Shown in pieces: positions 17,584 to 24,514 of a stretch of DNA of 35,885 nucleotides. The stretch comes from a virus. Numbering within the stretch: the first letter of the stretch is position 1; every line of letters begins with the position of its first letter. A program made the position numbers and the translations under genes. The notes under the pieces were generated by a model. The model saw only the letters and a list, made by a program, of their open reading frames with translations. It was not told the DNA's origin and made no database searches. The stretch is from the IMG/VR virus record IMGVR_UViG_3300032738_000022, positions 1-35,885 of that record; one strand, 5' to 3'.

Positions 17584-17950
17584 AATAGTCCTCCAGTCCA
17601 ATTCTTTTCATCAAGTTCAAAGCGTATTCCCTTTCTATATCAGACTTCCTTGTTAGATATAATTTGTCTAGGTTCTTCTCTAGCTGCCCAGCCATGACAT
17701 GACAGTTCTTGCACAGCCAGATACCCATAGCTGGCATACTATCATCCCAATGGTGATAATCCTTATGTCTACCTTCCAGAATAATACCACAGACCTCACA
17801 GAATCCTAAAAATGGTCTCTTAAGCTCACCATTAGGTAGCACATGACCATTCAACTTTCGGAGCATCCTTCTTTCTCTATATTTTATCCTATATTCTTCA
17901 GGCTTCTCTGGATGCTTGAGACGCCATATTTTTGACCTACTTAATCCCAT
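17570..17950 (-). CDS. HNH endonuclease
   Basis: 126 aa. Zinc/HNH core: C51-x2-C54, H66-H67 in KDYHHWDDS, then C80-x2-C83-H84 in IWLCKNCH. This is the phage HNH type with a beta-beta-alpha metal finger held by two CxxC pairs. The N-terminal third is very basic (KYRERRMLRKLNG), fit for DNA contact. It lies between a fibre gene and the terminase genes and resembles the 143-aa HNH protein at 34952 on the other strand in its core. It could be a free-standing mobile endonuclease, or an HNH partner of the terminase as in some cos phages. Confidence 0.75.
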   Translation of the reverse strand: MGLSRSKIWRLKHPEKPEEYRIKYRERRMLRKLNGHVLPNGELKRPFLGFCEVCGIILEGRHKDYHHWDDSMPAMGIWLCKNCHVMAGQLEKNLDKLYLTRKSDIEREYALNLMKRIGLEDYCGLE

Positions 17951-17962
17951 AGTGATTCTCCA

Positions 17963-19384
17963 TTATGTTAAATCTACTAATTGAACTCCATAGGTAACTC
18001 CACCTATTCTTATCCGCCAAGGATAGAAAGTAGTATAAGTAATCACCAGCTTGGGTTTGTAGCCTGCGCCTTTTTCTGAGCCAAACCCTTGTTGATAAGA
18101 GACTTTGTTACTTATATAATTTGGCTCAGCCTCAGCTACATCATAGTTGGCATTTCGGAAACCTAGTTTTAGAACAGTATTTCCAGTTGCCGCTGCCTGG
18201 ACAGCAACTATACCAGGGTCAGCGTTAAAAGCAAAGTCGTTAGATGTTCCTGGGGTTCCTATATTCCAGTTGGCATAGGTGATTGGAGTATCACAATAGG
18301 CTGCGGAACCCAAGCTATCAAAATCACCCGCAACTAATCCAGTAGGACTTGCAGGTGCAGCAGAATATATGTTGGAAGTAGGTGCACAGGAAAGGTCATC
18401 TAGCTTAACCCAACCATATATAGATAGCGTTGCCGCACTTACAATAGTATGAGTAGGAAGGTCGGAAACATCTATAACTGCTATGCCTCGGTAGAGACCA
18501 TACCATCGGTTTGCGGGAGTAGACCACGATACGAACGAAAATATTATCCCGCTATCAGCATTGTTATCAACAGCTCCATCCCCTGGTTCCGCAATAAGGG
18601 TTGCCCAAGTAGTAGTATTGGGATTATCGCCATCAGCAACATAGCCATCAACACCCGCAGCGTTAGTATCAGGATAATAAGTTGCACTCGCTCCTACTTC
18701 AAAGGGGTAGCCGAACATAGGGTCAATGAAGGCTTCTCTTGGAACTAGCTCCTCATCATCGCTTATCTTGTATTTACCGAACTTTAGCTTGAAGTCTCCT
18801 GTCTGGTTATGCTTAATCCTGATTTCACCTTGGGGGTCTTTAGCAAATATCCACCGCTCCCTGAACCTGCCCTCAATAATCCTTATCCGCCTCTTGCAGA
18901 TGCCGTAGTCCCATTCAAGGACATTATGCAAATAATTCTGGTTGGTAGGGTCAACCTCAAGCAGTTTAGCAACATCCTTGATAGGCTTTACCTCTATACC
19001 GTTTAGAAATATTTGTGGGTGCCAGGCAACTTGGTCATATAGTCTAGTACGATTAGGTTGGTCAGCGAGGCATACTAGTGCAACACCATTGCCTTCTACC
19101 TTAGCATCAAATAAGTTATACTGAGCACGGAAGGTGCCATTACTTTGCTTCCAAGGCAACTCTATCCTATGTCCATACCTGTTACACATAGGCAAGCCAG
19201 AGGCAACAGCAATGTGCCTGCCAGACTTTAAGTCCTTGTAGTCTTTCATGTAAGGGCCTATGCCTTGTTTCATTGCTCCGTAGTCAGTGAACTCTACATA
19301 GTCCTTATCTATGCCCTGCCTGGCAAGCTCGCTAAGGACTACTGGGTCAGTTACTATCTTATCTGGTGCAGTTACTTTATCCAT
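17963..19384 (-). CDS. Fibre/receptor-binding tail protein with DNRLRE-like C-terminus
   Basis: 473 aa from an ATG at 19384 that overlaps the stop of the 590-aa fibre gene (TAATG); a TTG 24 nt upstream is rejected. The first 220 residues are a mixed domain, and the C-terminal 240 (from about GASATYYPDTNAAGVDG) read as a beta-sandwich with the closing signature GYKPKLVITYT, as in DNRLRE-type surface domains; the same type of domain occurs in the 391-aa tail protein. Probably binds a host surface glycan or protein. It is placed between small and large terminase genes, away from the other tail genes. Confidence 0.6.
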   Translation of the reverse strand: MDKVTAPDKIVTDPVVLSELARQGIDKDYVEFTDYGAMKQGIGPYMKDYKDLKSGRHIAVASGLPMCNRYGHRIELPWKQSNGTFRAQYNLFDAKVEGNGVALVCLADQPNRTRLYDQVAWHPQIFLNGIEVKPIKDVAKLLEVDPTNQNYLHNVLEWDYGICKRRIRIIEGRFRERWIFAKDPQGEIRIKHNQTGDFKLKFGKYKISDDEELVPREAFIDPMFGYPFEVGASATYYPDTNAAGVDGYVADGDNPNTTTWATLIAEPGDGAVDNNADSGIIFSFVSWSTPANRWYGLYRGIAVIDVSDLPTHTIVSAATLSIYGWVKLDDLSCAPTSNIYSAAPASPTGLVAGDFDSLGSAAYCDTPITYANWNIGTPGTSNDFAFNADPGIVAVQAAATGNTVLKLGFRNANYDVAEAEPNYISNKVSYQQGFGSEKGAGYKPKLVITYTTFYPWRIRIGGVTYGVQLVDLT

Positions 19385-21156
19385 TAGTCTAAGTCTGTCC
19401 TTACCCAAGTCTGTCCCTCTACAGGACTAGCTGGGTCGCTTGTTCTATTCTCTATAACAAGCTGGAGTGCTTGCTGCTGGTTGAACTCAACTGAGCCAAT
19501 AGGGTTAGAGTGGGCAGCTAAGGTATGAGCCTTCGGAGTATGGTCTTGAACTGTTGCTTTACTTGAGCCTTCTAGTAATGTTGAATCTGGTGCTCTAACA
19601 TTAGCATCGGCAACTATAGCATCACCTGCTGCAGCTGCTGCAGCAAACTTAGCCCTTGCTGAGGCATCACGGACTACTATCTTACTAGCTGTTGCTGCTG
19701 ATACTGCACCATGAGCCGATGCTAGTGCAGCATGGTCAAAGGCCCACTCTGAAGTAGGAGCTTTAGTAGCATCATTCTCATCAGGTGAGCCATCTAGATG
19801 GTCAGTAATACTTGCAGGCTGCTCTACTACCTTAGTGCTGGCATTAAGGGAAGCAAGACCAGATGCAACAGCTTTGCCTAGTATTGTCAAGGTTTCAGCT
19901 AAGGTTTTCTTGATGTAAGCACCAGAACCAGAGGCAACCAAAAAGTCATTAGCTACTGTAGCTAGGGCATGAGTAACATAGTCGGTAGCAGCAGTGTAGG
20001 CAGCTGAGCCTAACCCTAAGATAGTTTTAACCTCCGCCAAAGTCTTCTTGATAAATACTCCAGCCCCAGATGCCACAAGGAAATCACTAGCCGCTGTAGC
20101 TAGAGAATGTTTGGTATACTGAGTATGGTCATCATCTAGTAGACCATCCAAGGCTAATCCGTGGTCTAGCTTACCAGCCTGCGCTCCAGCGGACTGATGA
20201 CTATGGTCAGCAGACTCAAGTCTGTAGCCAGTATGAGGGTCAGCAGCACCTTCGTGAGTGGTCATATCTGCAACTATGGCTAGTATTCTAACTTCACTAG
20301 CATCCTTATACTTTAGCTTGTCTGCTGTAGAGTCATACCAGAGCCAGCCTTCTACTAATGTAGTTGGCTCAGTTGTAGGCAACAGGACTATACCTCTAGT
20401 GCCTTGAAAGTAAGATACAGCAGCGCCTTGTAACCTAGCTACCTCCGCTAGCGCACTATCAGTATCGTAAGCCTTGAGCATAAGGTAGCCAGCATTCTCA
20501 TCAAAGGAAGCAATAGACCGACCATCAGCTGCTGCAGCGACTCCTTCACGAAAATATAATCTAGTCACCTGAAGACCAACATAAGTATCATTGGCAGCAT
20601 TTCTCATCATAAATTGCGCAGCATTTTCCTGCATTAGGAGTAGGTCAGTAGTTCTTATCTTATGAGCCCCAATAGTTAGGTCCCCAGTTAAAGTCCCGCC
20701 AGTAAGAGGTAGATAAAGACCACATTGAGCTAGTACATAAGTTACAACTGCGTCATGAGTAGGAGCTTTAGTCTCTCCTGCTGTTACTGCTCCTGCTAAG
20801 ACTGCAGCAGCTTTAGCTTCTGAGTCTAGGTACTTGGCATGATGGTCAGAAGCTCCTATGTCATCTAACTTGGTATGAGAGAGTCTACTACCTATGCCAA
20901 GGGCCTCGAGCAGAGCTACTATCTCCGCTCCAGTTAAGTCTATAGTAGCATCAAGTTCTATCTCTGTAGTTGAGCCATTATACTGAACTACTAATACGCC
21001 ATTAGTCTCATCTACATAGATAACTCCAACCTCAGTATAGTCAGTTGGAGGTAGTGAGCATACTGTATCCTCATAGACGATAGAGCGTCTCTTGGTTACT
21101 CCATCCTCTACTATGACTAAGTAGCCGCCATCCTTAGTTACGGAAGTTATAGCCAT
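19384..21156 (-). CDS. Tail fibre protein, 590 aa
   Basis: ATG with AGAGGTAGTA upstream, 2 nt after the previous gene's stop. Fibre hallmarks are clear: a LPLTGGTLTGDLTIG element near residue 155, a DDDHTQY motif near 340, Ala/Thr/Ser-rich low-complexity strands, and a 32-residue internal repeat (two copies around residues 350-427). The N-terminal 60 residues (MAITSVTKDGGYLVIVEDGV) may attach to the virion. The C-terminus ends in SPVEGQTWVRTDLD, a 'P-x-x-G-x-x-W' element common in phage fibres. Expected to be a trimeric fibre that mediates host attachment together with the following 473-aa protein. Confidence 0.8.
   Translation of the reverse strand: MAITSVTKDGGYLVIVEDGVTKRRSIVYEDTVCSLPPTDYTEVGVIYVDETNGVLVVQYNGSTTEIELDATIDLTGAEIVALLEALGIGSRLSHTKLDDIGASDHHAKYLDSEAKAAAVLAGAVTAGETKAPTHDAVVTYVLAQCGLYLPLTGGTLTGDLTIGAHKIRTTDLLLMQENAAQFMMRNAANDTYVGLQVTRLYFREGVAAAADGRSIASFDENAGYLMLKAYDTDSALAEVARLQGAAVSYFQGTRGIVLLPTTEPTTLVEGWLWYDSTADKLKYKDASEVRILAIVADMTTHEGAADPHTGYRLESADHSHQSAGAQAGKLDHGLALDGLLDDDHTQYTKHSLATAASDFLVASGAGVFIKKTLAEVKTILGLGSAAYTAATDYVTHALATVANDFLVASGSGAYIKKTLAETLTILGKAVASGLASLNASTKVVEQPASITDHLDGSPDENDATKAPTSEWAFDHAALASAHGAVSAATASKIVVRDASARAKFAAAAAAGDAIVADANVRAPDSTLLEGSSKATVQDHTPKAHTLAAHSNPIGSVEFNQQQALQLVIENRTSDPASPVEGQTWVRTDLD
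19876..20109 (-). repeat. Two-copy repeat inside the tail fibre gene
   Basis: Two 96-nt segments (20014-20109 and 19876-19971) encode near-identical 32-residue units. Both begin H-x-LAT, contain DFLVASG-x-G, then IKKTLAE and end TILG. The unit spacing is 46 residues. Differences are mainly conservative. This is a recent duplication of a fibre-shaft module and could let fibre length vary by recombination. Confidence 0.75.
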
Positions 21157-21158
21157 TA

Positions 21159-21359
21159 CTACCTCTTAGGAGCTTTCCTTGCCTTCGCTGCTCTTGGAGT
21201 TACAGCAGGATTGTAGAAGCCAGGCCTACCAGGTTGAGTTCCTCTCATTGTAAGAAACATAGCTCTAACAGTTGCTCTAGCAGGTCTACGAGTTGTCTTC
21301 TTTCGCCTTTGTCCTAGTGTACCAAGATGCTTAAGAAACTTTGCTACTCCGTTTGGCAT
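21159..21359 (-). CDS. Small very basic protein, 66 aa
   Basis: ATG with GGAGGAAAAGGTA upstream; the start overlaps the stop of the 63-aa gene. By count it has 11 Arg and 7 Lys and no Asp or Glu. The central part (GQRRKKTTRRPARATVRAMF) and C-terminus (TPRAAKARKAPKR) look made for nucleic-acid binding. It is one of three unrelated-looking basic proteins in a row. A role in DNA condensation or as an internal head protein is an inference. Confidence 0.65.
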   Translation of the reverse strand: MPNGVAKFLKHLGTLGQRRKKTTRRPARATVRAMFLTMRGTQPGRPGFYNPAVTPRAAKARKAPKR

Positions 21360-21550
21360 TACCTTTTCCTCCCAATTTTCTTTAGCGTTAGTGCCAGCCG
21401 AGCTTGTTTGCCTAACCTGCCAGGTGAGCCCTTATGCTTCCTAGCAAAGGCCTGCACACCCATACCAGCGGCCTTAGCCTTAGCGGTTAATGCTCCTGGT
21501 CTCTTGATGGCTCCTGAAATCCACTTCTTAGCTCTCCCTGCTTTAGCCAT
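21359..21550 (-). CDS. Small basic phage protein of the KWI-AI-KPGAL type, 63 aa
   Basis: ATG with GGGAGGGTAGAG upstream. The sequence contains KKWISGAIKRPGALTAKAKA and a C-terminal KQARLALTLKKIGRKR, a pattern I know from many short uncharacterised phage proteins (helix, 'KPGAL' turn, Lys/Ala helix, 'ARLA-TLKK' end). By count 12 Lys, 7 Arg and no acidic residue. Likely binds DNA or RNA. Neighbours are two other basic proteins and a holin-like protein. Confidence 0.7.
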   Translation of the reverse strand: MAKAGRAKKWISGAIKRPGALTAKAKAAGMGVQAFARKHKGSPGRLGKQARLALTLKKIGRKR

Positions 21551-21552
21551 CT

Positions 21553-21783
21553 CTACCCTCCCAATAGATTATATACTCCTGTGCCTATAGCACCACTGCC
21601 TGCTAGAATACCTACAAGTATCCAGAAGTTCCTCTTTAACTTACCATGAGACCTTCCAAGCTCCTTAACATCAGTCTTGATATCTTTTACTTCCCGAACA
21701 AGACCACCATCCTCTGTCCCTGGAACTCCTAGCAGAACAGTATGGATTTCTTGTACTAGCTCCTTCTGAGTTCTATCTGCCAT
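21553..21783 (-). CDS. Holin-like small membrane protein, 76 aa
   Basis: ATG with AGAAGGAGATAACCTT upstream. Residues 1-50 are a charged, probably coiled-coil helix (GLVREVKDIKTDVKELGRSH) and residues 53-71 are one hydrophobic membrane segment (WILVGILAGSGAIGTGVYNL), followed by LGG. This soluble-helix plus C-terminal anchor layout is that of XhlA-type haemolysin/holin-like proteins in phages. It could release the endolysin or anchor another lysis factor. No endolysin was found next to it, so the lysis role is an inference. Confidence 0.6.
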   Translation of the reverse strand: MADRTQKELVQEIHTVLLGVPGTEDGGLVREVKDIKTDVKELGRSHGKLKRNFWILVGILAGSGAIGTGVYNLLGG

Positions 21784-21787
21784 AAGG

Positions 21788-21964
21788 TTATCTCCTTCTA
21801 GTTCTTCCTGTCCTCTGCACTCTACCTACTGCATATAGCCTCTTCCTCATAACTCTGCCAGGTGAGCGAGGTTCCTTAGTTCTAATCCTACTTAACTGTG
21901 CTCTTCTGATATTTCTTGAAGACGCAGCCCTAGCCTTGCTGGACTTCACCATTCCTCTTGCCAT
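21788..21964 (-). CDS. Arginine-rich protamine-like protein, 58 aa
   Basis: Reads MARGMVKSSKARAASSRNIR and ends in GRVQRTGRTRRR. By count 17 Arg and 4 Lys in 58 residues against one Glu. The start could be ATG 21964 (no close ribosome binding site) or ATG 21952 (AAGAGGA immediately before it); I give the longer form because small basic phage proteins often begin MA-x-G. It overlaps the end of the LAGLIDADG gene by 35 nt and ends 4 nt before the holin-like gene. Probably binds DNA; family unknown. Confidence 0.6.
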   Translation of the reverse strand: MARGMVKSSKARAASSRNIRRAQLSRIRTKEPRSPGRVMRKRLYAVGRVQRTGRTRRR

Positions 21965-22385
21965 AGCTACCAGAGTTCAGCTCCTTGTTTCTTTGATATA
22001 AACATTCTCTTCTAGCAACCTCATCATTGCCTGTAATTCTACTATAAGAGTCTTTCTCTTTGCCATTGCTATTATACAGTTCTAGGCATACCCATGCCTG
22101 CTCAAACTTGATACGTAGTCTAGGAAGTAAATCTACCAACAGTGGTTCTGCCTTTCTGCTGCAAATAGTCCATCTTGAACAATTTCCTCTAGAGTCGTGG
22201 TTTACAGAGCCTCCAAACTGTGATTGCAAGTCTGTCAGCAACTGAAGATTAGTATTAGCAACACAAAGTGAAGGACTATATGATGGGTTTACTGTTCTAC
22301 GCCTAATACCAGGCTTTATCTTAGTAATGTAGATGCAACCATCAGCATCTACCAATCCTGCTAGATAATCTAAACTAATACCCAT
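21930..22385 (-). CDS. LAGLIDADG homing endonuclease, single-motif
   Basis: 151 aa. YLAGLVDADGCIYI at residues 7-20 is a textbook LAGLIDADG helix with both acidic residues, followed by the expected strands (PSLCVANTNLQLLTDLQSQF, GGSVN) and a later WTICSRKAEPLLVDLLPRL block. A single motif means it would act as a homodimer on a near-palindromic site. It is free-standing, with its own ATG and AAGGATGGAAGA ribosome binding site, in the gap between the small terminase and the basic-protein genes. No intron or intein is visible around it, so it is likely an intronless mobile endonuclease. Confidence 0.85.
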   Translation of the reverse strand: MGISLDYLAGLVDADGCIYITKIKPGIRRRTVNPSYSPSLCVANTNLQLLTDLQSQFGGSVNHDSRGNCSRWTICSRKAEPLLVDLLPRLRIKFEQAWVCLELYNSNGKEKDSYSRITGNDEVARRECLYQRNKELNSGSYGKRNGEVQQG

Positions 22386-22430
22386 TCTTCCATCCTTCTT
22401 GCTGCATTTATCTTTTTGGCAGTAGGGAGT

Positions 22431-22982
22431 CTATTCGGCATCAGATGTCCTCTGCACTGTTATACTATCAGTCCGACTGAATTGGATGAGCTCTTGGTTC
22501 TCTGCCACAAATTTAGCAAAATTAAATCCACCATCAGTACCTGAGACTATTGCCTCAAGGATTTGTAGTTGCTGGGGAGTATACTGAGAGCGCAACTTCA
22601 GCAGATAGTCATGGTCTTGCTTAGGCATAGGCTCATCAGTTAGAGATTGCTTGAGGACTCTATAGTCCTTCTCTAGTGCATAGCGGAAGTTGCGAAAGAA
22701 CTCTATCTCTATGTATTCCTTAGATAGCTCCTTCCTAAATTCGGGGATTCTATCTTCAAGCTCTTTGAACTGAGGGTCAGTTCTGCACCAGGTTAGCCAC
22801 TGCTTAGAGTGAGTTATCACCTGGAGAGCTTCCCTGATAGAGAATCCACAGGCACGGTATCCTAAGTATCTGCACCTTGCATCATCTCTAGAATAAGGGA
22901 TGATGGTATTGGCTACTGCTACTTCTGTGGGGACTGGGTCTAGTGAGGTGCCTCTTGTAGGAGTAAACTCTTCTTCTACCAT
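22431..22982 (-). CDS. Small terminase subunit-like DNA-binding protein
   Basis: 183 aa. The start is the ATG at 22982, after AAAGGAGGAGG; the longer reading from 23009 would translate the promoter -10. Residues about 36-67 (RYLGYRACGFSIREALQVIT then HSKQWLTWCR) form a helix-turn-helix of the type found in small terminases, followed by a long charged helix (FRKELSKEYIEIEFFRNFRY) suited to oligomerisation, and YTPQQLQILEAI near the C-terminus. First gene of the leftward block. It would choose the packaging site and recruit the large terminase, which is unusually 5 kb away. Confidence 0.65.
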   Translation of the reverse strand: MVEEEFTPTRGTSLDPVPTEVAVANTIIPYSRDDARCRYLGYRACGFSIREALQVITHSKQWLTWCRTDPQFKELEDRIPEFRKELSKEYIEIEFFRNFRYALEKDYRVLKQSLTDEPMPKQDHDYLLKLRSQYTPQQLQILEAIVSGTDGGFNFAKFVAENQELIQFSRTDSITVQRTSDAE

Positions 22983-22999
22983 GTAAGCCTCCTCCTTTG

Positions 23000-23028
23000 A
23001 GTATACCATATTTATCCGCCCATGTCAA
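23000..23028 (-). promoter_or_regulatory. Leftward late promoter
   Basis: Minus strand TTGACA (23023-23028), 17-bp spacer, TATACT (23000-23005), with TGG extended -10. Nearly the same as the scaffold promoter: both share ATATCCTTGACA upstream and ATATGGTATACT downstream. The predicted start point (about 22993) falls within the Shine-Dalgarno run, leaving about 11 nt before the ATG of the small terminase. Confidence 0.85.
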
Positions 23029-23078
23029 GGATATTCATTAAACACATTTTATTTTTTATCCAAAGTGTGGTAGGAAGG

Positions 23079-23108
23079 TTGACAATGGTAGGGACTATGT
23101 GGTAGAAT
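23079..23108 (+). promoter_or_regulatory. Rightward early promoter
   Basis: TTGACA (23079-23084), 18-bp spacer, TAGAAT (23103-23108), with TG-N extended -10. Divergent to the leftward late promoter; the two -35 boxes are about 50 bp apart. The upstream AGG before TTGACA is shared with three other plus-strand promoters. The first ATG is only 10 nt past the -10 box, so the transcript is likely leaderless or nearly so. Confidence 0.85.
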
Positions 23109-23117
23109 ATAATAAGG

Positions 23118-23570
23118 ATGGATATTAGGTTAGCCATATGTAGAAAGACTGCCCGCTGTTCCTACTGCCTCCAGGACATCACTATAGGTGAGCCTGTAGT
23201 GCGAGGTAGGTCATGGAGGAAGCGGTCTGAGTCAGAGGGCAGCATCAGGCGATGGATAATGAACTTCCGCTGGCATGGCAAGAGAGCCTCTGATGGGCAG
23301 TGCTGCTGGCTTGCACAGGAGTTAGATAGGCTATCCACAGTGACTTATGTTGAGACTAGAGGCAGGAAGAAGATAATATTGCCAAAGGAGCAGCGTGAGC
23401 GGAGGCTGCATCTTCTTCGTAAGCGTGCTCGGCAGGTGCAGAGGCTAAAGCATCTGCTGATGATACCTACTGGGCAGAGAGACATAGATGATGTTATTAA
23501 GATAGGAATGGCGATGGAAGAGATAAAGGAAGAGATTGTAGACTTTGGAGGAGTGCCTAAGTCATGGTAA
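23118..23570 (+). CDS. Zinc-finger-type phage protein, 150 aa
   Basis: First gene of the rightward block. Cys/His pattern: C8, C14-x2-C17 (RCSYCLQDI), then H53 and C62-C63 in FRWHGKRASDGQCCWLAQ, which reads as one zinc site of two halves. Residues 85-110 are a very basic helix (KEQRERRLHLLRKRARQVQR), suggesting nucleic-acid binding. There is no in-frame alternative start near the beginning and no Shine-Dalgarno, which fits leaderless translation from the promoter just upstream. Function unknown; a position first in the early operon suggests a takeover or regulatory role. Confidence 0.7.
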   Translation: MDIRLAICRKTARCSYCLQDITIGEPVVRGRSWRKRSESEGSIRRWIMNFRWHGKRASDGQCCWLAQELDRLSTVTYVETRGRKKIILPKEQRERRLHLLRKRARQVQRLKHLLMIPTGQRDIDDVIKIGMAMEEIKEEIVDFGGVPKSW

Positions 23571-23914
23571 CTTGGTTTGACTGGAGATGCAAGGATTCTC
23601 CCACTAGAGCACATCACTTTGTCAAGGCTGATGATATAGACTTTGGTATAGTATTCCGCTGTGTGTACTGTCATAGGCATAGATGGCATCCTACGAAGTG
23701 GAATACTATTGATAGATACTCACATATGATAAGAGAGCATGGAGAGGAAGAAGCTTATTATAGAATACTAAGTGGACATCCAGCTGCTATGGCACTAATT
23801 AGTAAGCTAGAGGACTTATGGTATGTAAGGAAGGAGGTGAAGGATGATAAGGATTTTGTAGAGATAGTTAAGGCGGTAATGAAGGATAGAGAATATGAGA
23901 AGGAGGTAGAATGA
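23564..23914 (+). CDS. Putative zinc-binding protein, 116 aa
   Basis: ATG overlaps the previous gene by 7 nt; a GGAGGAG lies 10 nt upstream inside that gene. It has C9, H17-H18, and C33-x2-C36-H in FRCVYCHRHRWHP, compatible with one zinc site. The second half is helical and charged. No family recognised. Operon position and overlap support a real gene. Confidence 0.65.
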   Translation: MVTWFDWRCKDSPTRAHHFVKADDIDFGIVFRCVYCHRHRWHPTKWNTIDRYSHMIREHGEEEAYYRILSGHPAAMALISKLEDLWYVRKEVKDDKDFVEIVKAVMKDREYEKEVE

Positions 23915-24159
23915 CTAAACAAGAAAAGATAAGGGAAGGGATAGCCAAGATACTTCACACTGAAGATAACCCGTTCCCATTTGAGCCAACTTGGGAAGAA
24001 GAGGAAGAAAGGGATTACTGGTATGAATATGCTGATAAAGTTGTCTCCTATCTCCACTCTCAAGATGTAGTAAGAAAGACAGATGATTTACCAATATTCA
24101 CAAAGAAGGGAACATATCACATAGTTGAGCCACTAATAAAGGAGGTGCCTAATGGATGA
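23911..24159 (+). CDS. Small acidic phage protein, 82 aa
   Basis: ATGA overlap with the previous gene and AAGGAGGTAG upstream. The N-terminal plan (KIREGIAKIL, a WEEEEERDYW block, then YEYADKVVSYLHSQD) resembles the start of the 150-aa protein at 29839 (REKIARVICA ... READRFLALIKEAGYV) and a common small phage protein type. It ends in KEVPNG, encoded by the same nucleotides as the ribosome binding site of the next gene. Function unknown. Confidence 0.65.
   Translation: MTKQEKIREGIAKILHTEDNPFPFEPTWEEEEERDYWYEYADKVVSYLHSQDVVRKTDDLPIFTKKGTYHIVEPLIKEVPNG
24139..24156 (+). repeat. 18-bp repeat at a gene junction, copy 1
   Basis: AAGGAGGTGCCTAATGGA occurs here and at 24470-24487. Each copy holds the ribosome binding site and start codon of the following gene, and in the preceding gene's frame both read KEVPNG. 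This suggests one junction was copied when a gene was inserted or duplicated. Confidence 0.6.
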
Positions 24160-24514
24160 ACCAACAGAAGCACAGGTTAAAGAGTTCTGGGAGTGGTGTG
24201 GGTTTAGTATTGGAGAATATATTGATGAGTGGGTAGCACCAGACAGCTATACTTGTTTTCATGGGATGCCCCCTTTAAACCTCAACAATCTCTTTAAGTA
24301 TGCTATGCCAAAACTGCCATTGTTGCGATTCAGTTACGAGACACAGACTATTCCTAAGTTGTACCGATGGGAAACAATGGAAGCTAATCAGCCTCATTTG
24401 ACAGTGGTGGAAAGTAATGACCCTACCCTAGCTCTATTCTGGGCTATATGGGAAGTTATAACTAATAGTAAGGAGGTGCCTAATGGAGAAGGACTTTCAC
24501 AGAACATTCACTAA
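24152..24514 (+). CDS. Phage ABA-sandwich domain-like protein, 120 aa
   Basis: ATG with AAGGAGGTGCCTA upstream, overlapping the previous gene by 8 nt. The order FWEWCGF near the start, WVAP, a PPLNLNNLFKYAMPKLPLLR segment, and a C-terminal DPTLALFWAIWEVI helix match the phage ABA-sandwich layout (N-terminal helix, aromatic strand, 'A-x-A-x-x-x-A-I' helix). The 135-aa protein at 30576 has the same layout, so the two are probable paralogues. The last residues (KEVPNGEGLSQNIH) run on into the next gene's start. Molecular function unknown. Confidence 0.6.
   Translation: MDEPTEAQVKEFWEWCGFSIGEYIDEWVAPDSYTCFHGMPPLNLNNLFKYAMPKLPLLRFSYETQTIPKLYRWETMEANQPHLTVVESNDPTLALFWAIWEVITNSKEVPNGEGLSQNIH
24470..24487 (+). 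repeat. 18-bp repeat at a gene junction, copy 2
   Basis: Second copy of the repeat at 24139-24156. Here the preceding gene does not stop after KEVPNG but continues for eight codons, as expected if the junction was joined to a different downstream sequence. Confidence 0.6.

Noticed and set aside
19888-19925. TTGACA inside the fibre gene as an internal promoter
   Set aside because: No -10 box at 16-19 bp; the match is part of the repeated coding unit.
22983-23009. Nine-codon N-terminal extension of the small terminase-like gene (MVYSKEEAY)
   Set aside because: These codons are the -10 box and Shine-Dalgarno; the real ATG is at 22982.
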